From contig NW_018385463.1 of assembly GCF_001417965.1 (NCBI RefSeq), positions 163,711 through 227,710 on the forward strand: a stretch of 64,000 nucleotides of DNA. Direction: 5' to 3'. Positions 58,153 through 64,000 of the stretch are shown here, one piece after another. Below the pieces are notes generated by a model that did no database searches, was not told the origin of the DNA, and worked only from the letters and a program-made list of their open reading frames with translations. The DNA is from Exaiptasia diaphana (lineage: Eukaryota > Cnidaria > Anthozoa > Actiniaria > Aiptasiidae). Position 1 is the stretch's first letter; every line of letters starts with the position of its first letter. Both the position numbers and the translations under genes were made by a program.

Positions 58153-58198
58153 CGTAGTGGTCAGATTGCGCACTGCTCGCCATGGCGGATTGAAAAGG
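58153..58198 (-). other. Exon-like cassette: acceptor, ATG, donor (variant 1)
   Basis: On the minus strand TTTCTCTTTTCCAG is followed by a 15-nt leader, then MASSAQSDHY and the donor TACG/GTGAGTAT, leaving phase 1. Upstream on the same strand lie a UTR-like stretch and a TATAAAA at 58492-58486. It looks like the 5' end of a gene, but no following coding exon was recognised. Confidence 0.45.
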
Positions 58199-58485
58199 CT
58201 GGAAAAGAGAAATATCATATCAAGACATTGGACTTTGTTGAACCGTCTTAATATAGAGGCTTACGTTTTTTGAATGAGCTTTGATTACTGACTCGGTTCA
58301 ATTGATGCAAACATGTCATAAGGAAAAACGCCTCGCCTCAATGATCACTACAGTCATTTTACCGCATCCTCAGAATAGCTGGAATTCCACCGAGAATAGC
58401 CTAGAGCTGTGGCTAAACATCTAAACATGCCTTTTGGCAACAAACTGTGAATGTACTCATTCCACCATTGTCAAAGTGTTGTAGT

Positions 58486-58492
58486 TTTTATA
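58486..58492 (-). promoter_or_regulatory. TATA-box-like element of the cassette
   Basis: TATAAAA on the minus strand, about 300 bp upstream of the MASSAQSDHY start. The same region in other cassette copies (for example near 46480) keeps a TATAAAA-type word, suggesting a core promoter carried by the repeat. Confidence 0.35.
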
Positions 58493-58716
58493 CACTCGGT
58501 ACGAATTTTGCCCAAAACACGGAATTTCCACAGAATTGCCGAGTATCACAATTTTTCGCATAACCAAATAATTACTTTAATAACAAATAATTAATTTAAC
58601 CAAATAATTTCATCGAATGCTACGCTCACTCGTGTGAGATCTTTTCAACACTCGAAGATAAAATCCGTATCTCCGCTCGCCTATGTAATATCCCCTATTT
58701 ATTCTAGATCGAAACA

Positions 58717-58893
58717 CACTGGAAAAAAATCGCGCGCTTTAAAGGTTGTAAATTTGATGTATATATGATGTAAGTGTCCAAAATGATGGAAATGTGATGG
58801 AAATCATTTCCATCAAATTTACAGAATTTTGGACACTTACATCATATTTCCATCAAATTTACAACCTTTTAAAGTGAACGATTTTTTCCAGTG
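58717..58893. mobile_element. CACTG-ended MITE with 3-bp ACA target duplication
   Basis: The ends are CACTGGAAAAAAATCG and CGATTTTTTCCAGTG. ACA lies directly outside each end, and removing the element restores the family word GATCGAAACAACTTG. CACTG ends with a 3-bp duplication point to an EnSpm/CACTA-type non-autonomous element. The interior is itself a long inverted repeat (GGTTGTAAATTTGATG). Confidence 0.8.
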
Positions 58894-59760
58894 ACAACTT
58901 GCGTTTAAGGGGATTGGGGAGGGACCGAAGGGAAAAGCACCTGCAAATTATTTGTACACACACTAAAAAATGACTTTTTTTCAATGTTTACTTCTTTTTA
59001 CAACTATATAATGAACTTTAGATGTTCTATTTTCTTATAGGTTTACAATTTACACATTGAAGTCTATATAATATTTGATAGATTTATTATTTGTTATTTA
59101 GTTGTTATTTGTTTGTATGCTGTTGTATTTTGACATTTTGTATATCCTATGTATCGCCTGGTATTGAAAGGATTAAAGTTATTATTATTATCACTTTAGG
59201 AATGACTTACCTAGATGAAACTTCAGAACAATCTGTCTGGTACAACTGCGAAATAGAATTGAGTTGGCTTGAAGCGGTAAGCTACGATATATACAAGAGT
59301 AGAGGCGACTCACCTCAATGAGTTCTTCACATTTTACCACATTCTCGCAATAGCTGAATTTCTACCCAGAAAAGATGTGTGACGAAAACCGGAATCAGAA
59401 AATAATACAAAACAAAGGAACGGAAATAATGCCTAAGGACACTGCAGGAGCTAAAAGCATCTATCGGGGATTCAATTCACCTGAATTCAAGAAATATGTC
59501 TGTAGAAAAATGACATATTCTTGCTTCTTGTTAAGTTCAATAAGAATATTCAATCCCTGAGTTACTTTCGGAGTATGTCGTAAGCATGTATAGCTTGGAG
59601 TGCTTTAGCTCATAGCATAAGATATAAGACATGCCGAAAATCTGCATGGGAAGTAGATTCCTTGGCAGCGGGAATCCTGTGTTAAACAAAAAGTTGTCGG
59701 AAGGTAGTAGAAAGCGCCTCCGAGTCTCTCGACACCAGTTCTTCTCAAGATAAGCAACAC

Positions 59761-62698
59761 AGGAATACCAAGAAGACAAACATTGAAAAACAGAACATTT
59801 GAACTTTAGTAAAAAATGATCTTAAAAGAAAGACTTGTCCTTTTATTGTATTCCTTTTTATGAAACTACATCATATGATCTCTTTCCCTGTGACAACAAT
59901 TAGTTGCAAATAGTACAACAAAAGTTAAAAATAGGTGTGAAATTATGACAAGTCATTTCTTTACTGTCTGAGCAACATTATGTGTAGTAGTGTGATTAGC
60001 GTTTGTTGGCACGGATTTAGTAAATGAAAATCTTTTAGCAAAGAAAGCGTTATCAAGTGTTTGCAAACGGAATGTACCCGCAGTGTTGATGCTGTTATCA
60101 CAATCTGCCTGTGTTATAAACTCATTATCATGTATGTAATAGTACGTAGAAGCGGATTATATCTGGTGTTGATTTCAGGGATGTTATTACAATTTGCTTG
60201 TGTTATACATATGCATAGAAGCGGATTATGTCCTGTCATCGCGGGATATGTTTATAACCTACCATCATCCTCCCGTTAAACATTCTCTTGCATCTTCCAA
60301 TATTTCTTTATGCCTCTTTTTGGCTATGCCAGTCGAGTATTGCATGACATGCACCATTTAGGATTGTTATCTTACAATATATATATCTACGGGCGCACAC
60401 TAGATTGCATATTCCCAATATATAATGCTTCTATCTTCTGATTATTATTTTTTTCATTTTCCCATTACTTCCTTTACTGTTTTTCTTCATCAGAAAGATA
60501 TGTTTCGGCAACTGGCCTTCATTTGTTTTGTTTTCGTCTTGTTCTCTTTTTCAACCTTTTTTCTTAGGTTTCTAGTTCCTTTTTGGTGGGAGAAGGGGGA
60601 AGAGGTGAGGGGGAAGAAGGGGAGAGGGCGAAGGGGGGAAAACATCGTTTGATGATCCAGTCTGTTCTAATGTTCTTTACATGATTGCTTCCTCAACCCT
60701 TCTCCAATGTTGGCAGTTTACCGAGCTTCTAATTAACCAGTTTCATCTTCGTGGTCCCTAGGAATTTCCCCTTGGAATTTCACCGGGATATGGTTAACCG
60801 TTCAGACTAGACACACCCTAGTTCTATTGTTTTATGTGGGTTTTAAAACTATAGAAATAATAACTCGAGACAGAATTGCTAGACTTCGCTTCCTTTCACT
60901 TTAAAATTCAATTGCGTTTTATTGGCATGCAAATTNATGAGGTTTTATACATGCTTGAAATTCGAGTTAAAACTTGAGGACTCAGTGTGAGACGCTTAGA
61001 GTTTGTGTACACAAAAAGTAATCAAATATTCATGAATTATCCCGTTCTTGGGAGCTCGTATTATAGCCCTTTACGCGGTTAGAACAAGTTGCGCGAGGGA
61101 GCTGTGTCAGCGAGGCAGAATCGTGCAAAGCAAAAATAGTCCCTTTGAGCTTCATGCTTACCCATCTTTTAAGCAATATATTGCGAAAATATTTTTTATT
61201 GGTAGAAAAGTCATATTTTTAACACGGCTTGGTTGTTTATTTGTGGACTGCAGCAAACGTGTTGCCCGCTTTGTTTAGAAAAGAGAATCTAGTGAGAATC
61301 TGCGTTTGAAAATGCCANTGTCAATTTGTCAATAAATAATATCCGGGGGAGGGGAGGAGATAGGTGGTGGAAGAATCAGTGTCCTGATCAGTTCCTGCAG
61401 AAAGTTACAAAATGTGTTGGCAAACTAAGACAAAATATCAAATGGATAGATTAGGGCTATTAGGGCTATTATTATTGTTTTTCAATTAAGTCCTCGGATT
61501 ATTTTTCTTATTTTATTCATTAAAAGAGAAGTCATAAATCCGTGAATCAAAATTTGACTGATGGAGAGTGATAGTCAAATAGACGCGAAAGGGAACAATG
61601 CAATTGTACCAAATAGACGCGAAAGGGAACAATGCAATTGTACCAAAGTTAATTAGTATATTCTCACGGATTTTCAACTCTAGGTCACATTTTCTATTTC
61701 AGTACATTTCTTAAAAAACTCTCATTCCCTCGGGTACTTTACCTGGACAGTATGTTTTTCAAGGCTTAATTTAAGTGAAGAAGAGAAACCCTATCAACGT
61801 TCCCTCCCTCCCTCCCCTCCATCCATCTAATACAATATCACATCACATGGTTCGTAAGATAATTAGGATTTGAAAAACCATTATAATATGAGGGGGTTGG
61901 CTGCTTAATCCCACATTCTCTACCCCCAGATTAGCTGTTGTGAACTAAAGCTTTATCTCGTTGATTCTAGATGGATATCATACTGATCAACACAGCCAAT
62001 TGCCGCTTTGATTTGCATTTAACTATTGTGTTCATTGTTTATATTTCGATAATAATACAATAAAGACTTGGCCAAAGTCCATTTACAATTCAATCTTCAA
62101 AGAGTGATTCTTTTGTGATGAGAATTAAACAAAAGCTTATTCAAATTACAGCATTAGCTACGTACACGGTTTTAGCATTTTGAAAAGACTTGTGGAAAAA
62201 TGAATGGCATTAAATCTTTAGCACTCGAGGTTTTTGACGACAGCAGAACCGGAAATCAGTCCTTCAAGCGAACGATTCTTTCAACAAGTCGCAAAACCCA
62301 CGTAAACTGGATCATACGACGTGCTCGATAAAAACCGAAAAAAATAAACAAAAATAAACATTAATCAATCACAACTATTCTACATTGCACTTACAAATCA
62401 AATATATGTATTTACAAAGCTACTATATATACTTCCTGTAGTATAATGTGTGATGTCAACCCATGGGCTTACACATTGTTCTATAGATTCTGTCACAAAT
62501 GATCAATCAAATATAATGCTTTCTAAAAACGGAATAAAAACCAGCGTGGAATATTATAAATTGTGCCCCTGGCCCTGACCTTATAAACAATTGATTTGTA
62601 ATTACATAGATATATACATTGTTGGTCTATATTGGTACAATATTTAGTCAAAAGTAAACCTATACGTTGTTTTCTTATTATTATACAAAGTTTCTTTC
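59761..62698. other. Spacer without a supported gene
   Basis: AT-rich with low-complexity purine tracts (about 60590-60645), a tandem duplication of about 37 bp (CCAAATAGACGCGAAAGGGA at about 61574 and 61609), and a CCCTCC run near 61800. Open frames at 60.06-60.65 and 61.05-61.28 kb are low-complexity or unlike known proteins. Confidence 0.4.
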
Positions 62699-63553
62699 TT
62701 AGTGCTTAAAGCTATTGCAGCATTTACTGAACCACGTTTTCAGGTGTTTTTTGACGCATTGTTTCTCAATGCGACGCACAAAGCGAATGGTCCGCTTCGA
62801 AGGTTTTCGAATTTCGAATTTCATCTTTCTTCGATGTACCATATTCATGTATTGAAATGCAAAACGCTTGTCAATTTTACATCTCCAGCCTGTTATATAA
62901 GCTCTTTCGCCTAACTTACAGCATCTCCGCTCTTCTCTTGACATACCATACTTTCGCCGCTGAAATCGTGTAGTTTGATGAGAGACAGCGGTTGAAGTAG
63001 CAGTGGTTGGAGTCGATGTGAGTATAGAATTCACTTCACTGGTTGGAGTTGGTTCTTGACGATTCACAACAGCAATAGATTCTGCAATAGATAAAATCCT
63101 TTGATTTAATTTTCCTTCATGCTGTGGGTTTTCAGTAAAGCAGTGCTATTTTTATCTTTTTATTTAAGTAATTCACTCAAGGGTAAATTGTAGCAAGATC
63201 GATTATGAAAGTCTGTTGGAATGCAGTATTGAGTTCAATTAGCAGCAAATCATTGCGTTATTAAACACTCGTCACCTATTTTAAAAGACTTTTAGAACTG
63301 ATTCAGTAGCAATAGAAATTCTTTTAAAGCAAAAGGACAATCTGCAATCATTTTAAATAAGTCATTGGCATCTTTTGGCAGCTAACTTGATTTGTCACGC
63401 AGCAAAACTCGCGATATAAATTAAGTACAGTAAAAACCTGGACACCTAATAAAACGCATTAGAGAACTTCTATGAAATACCTTTGCTTTTGGCATCAGAG
63501 ACGAGAAACATCCCACACAGTATCACAAGCAAAAGGGCGAATGGCATCTTCAT
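62699..63553 (-). CDS. Secreted protein with a stand-alone anaphylatoxin-like domain
   Basis: Two coding exons: 63553-63481 (signal peptide MKMPFALLLVILCGMFLVSD) and 63081-62699, joined in phase (AKSK-E-SIAVVNRQEP), about 151 aa. After the signal peptide comes a Thr/Ser-rich linker (TSTPTTATSTAV), then a basic domain with the cysteine pattern CCKLGERA...C...C...FSKCC ending CCNSFKH. Complement C3a has CCEDGMRE...C...CKK...LDCCNYI, so the CCxxG, lone Cys, QCVKK and FxxCC positions agree. The match suggests a free anaphylatoxin/fibulin-type fold. In vertebrates that fold is normally cut from a much larger complement protein. A basic run (RRKMKFEIRKPSKR) between the last cysteines is a longer loop than usual. 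The upstream in-frame ATG is less likely than the one giving a clean signal peptide. Confidence 0.75.
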
Positions 63554-64000
63554 GGCGTAATTAAATCCCTTACAGTTTCTCAATGACGGAATTACATGTA
63601 TTTTGGTAGTAAATCGGCGTATCTTCTTTATAACGTCTTGCTCTAAGTTAACCACCACCTTATAACTGTAACAACTGGTTGAACACGACGAGCGAGCTCT
63701 TCAACACACACTGTCCGTATTTACATGCGTCACTAGTCTTTATTGTGTGATATCATAACACAGGGATAATGCTTTACAGGGGGGAGGGGTCAGGAGTTTG
63801 AAGAATAACCTGTACTTATCTCTAGAGGAAACTGTTTATCGACCTTGGGAAATCATAAGTGTTTTGCTTGCTAAAATAAAATGTATTTTACCCGATAAGA
63901 CTTAGATCAGTCGAAAATATAGAGATTTGTGTGATTCAAGCTTTATTTTGGTGATTCATCGATTGACTATTAAGGGCCGGGCGAGTCGATGACAGGTCTA
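63554..64000. other. Upstream region of the anaphylatoxin-like gene
   Basis: Presumed promoter and 5' UTR of the minus-strand gene. No TATA box or other gene recognised. Confidence 0.35.

Larger units (their letters stand above)
57641..59760. repeat. Cassette repeat cluster
   Basis: At least three diverged copies of the family seen at 43.9-47.4 kb: about 57.59-57.80, 58.02-58.70 and 58.90-59.72 kb. Shared marks are ATTCTAGATCGAAA, GGGAGGGACCGAAGGGAAAA, ACCGCAT...AGAATAGC and GGCAGCGGGAATCCTGTG. On the minus strand some copies keep splice-like sites (TTTCGCAG acceptor; CATCTAG/GTAAGTC donor near 59210). Confidence 0.6.

Noticed and set aside
60061-60652. Open frames in the 60-kb region
   Set aside because: Low-complexity, hydrophobic or purine-rich composition without a domain or flanking gene signals.

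Overview
The window is from a cnidarian animal, most likely an anthozoan and probably a stony coral. The genes have introns and are spaced out. The set includes TPR-CHAT proteins, a cnidarian-style orphan rhodopsin-like GPCR, an arylsulfatase and beta-helix/multi-TM surface proteins. The spacers are AT-rich and full of short inverted-repeat elements. Two long N runs and scattered single Ns mark it as draft sequence. The species call is inference; gene families were recognised by eye from motifs.

Layout. 1-3.9 kb: old repeats and an N gap. 3.9-6.3 kb: selenoprotein M on the minus strand, with an in-frame TGA for selenocysteine. 7.4-8.3 kb: single-exon GPCR (minus). 9.6-13.7 kb: seven-exon arylsulfatase (minus). 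16.4-21.8 and 23.4-28.3 kb: two tandem paralogues (minus), each with a signal-peptide exon and one giant exon coding a beta-helix ectodomain, a Cys-rich stalk and a multi-TM domain. 31.4-37.9 kb: telomerase reverse transcriptase (plus), with seven phase-compatible coding exons. 38.5-42.0 kb: intact TPR-CHAT gene (minus), tail-to-tail with TERT. 42.8-43.9 kb: small ORF and a Thr/Ser-rich mucin-like exon interrupted by a collapsed minisatellite gap. 43.9-59.7 kb: a local repeat family. Some copies carry a TATA box, a splice acceptor, an ATG exon and a GTGAGT donor; two types of unit form a recent tandem array. Within this stretch lie a LINE RNase H relic, a Crypton-like fragment, palindromes and a broken second TPR-CHAT copy (52.6-55.7 kb). 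62.7-63.6 kb: a small secreted protein with a stand-alone anaphylatoxin-like cysteine pattern.

No operon-like logic links the genes. The TPR-CHAT pair, the beta-helix receptors, the mucin-like exon and the anaphylatoxin-like peptide would suit a surface and innate-defence neighbourhood, but that is inference. Two separate paralogue pairs each share a perfectly identical stretch of about 222-224 bp inside otherwise diverged sequence, which is the strongest evolutionary signal here (probable gene conversion).
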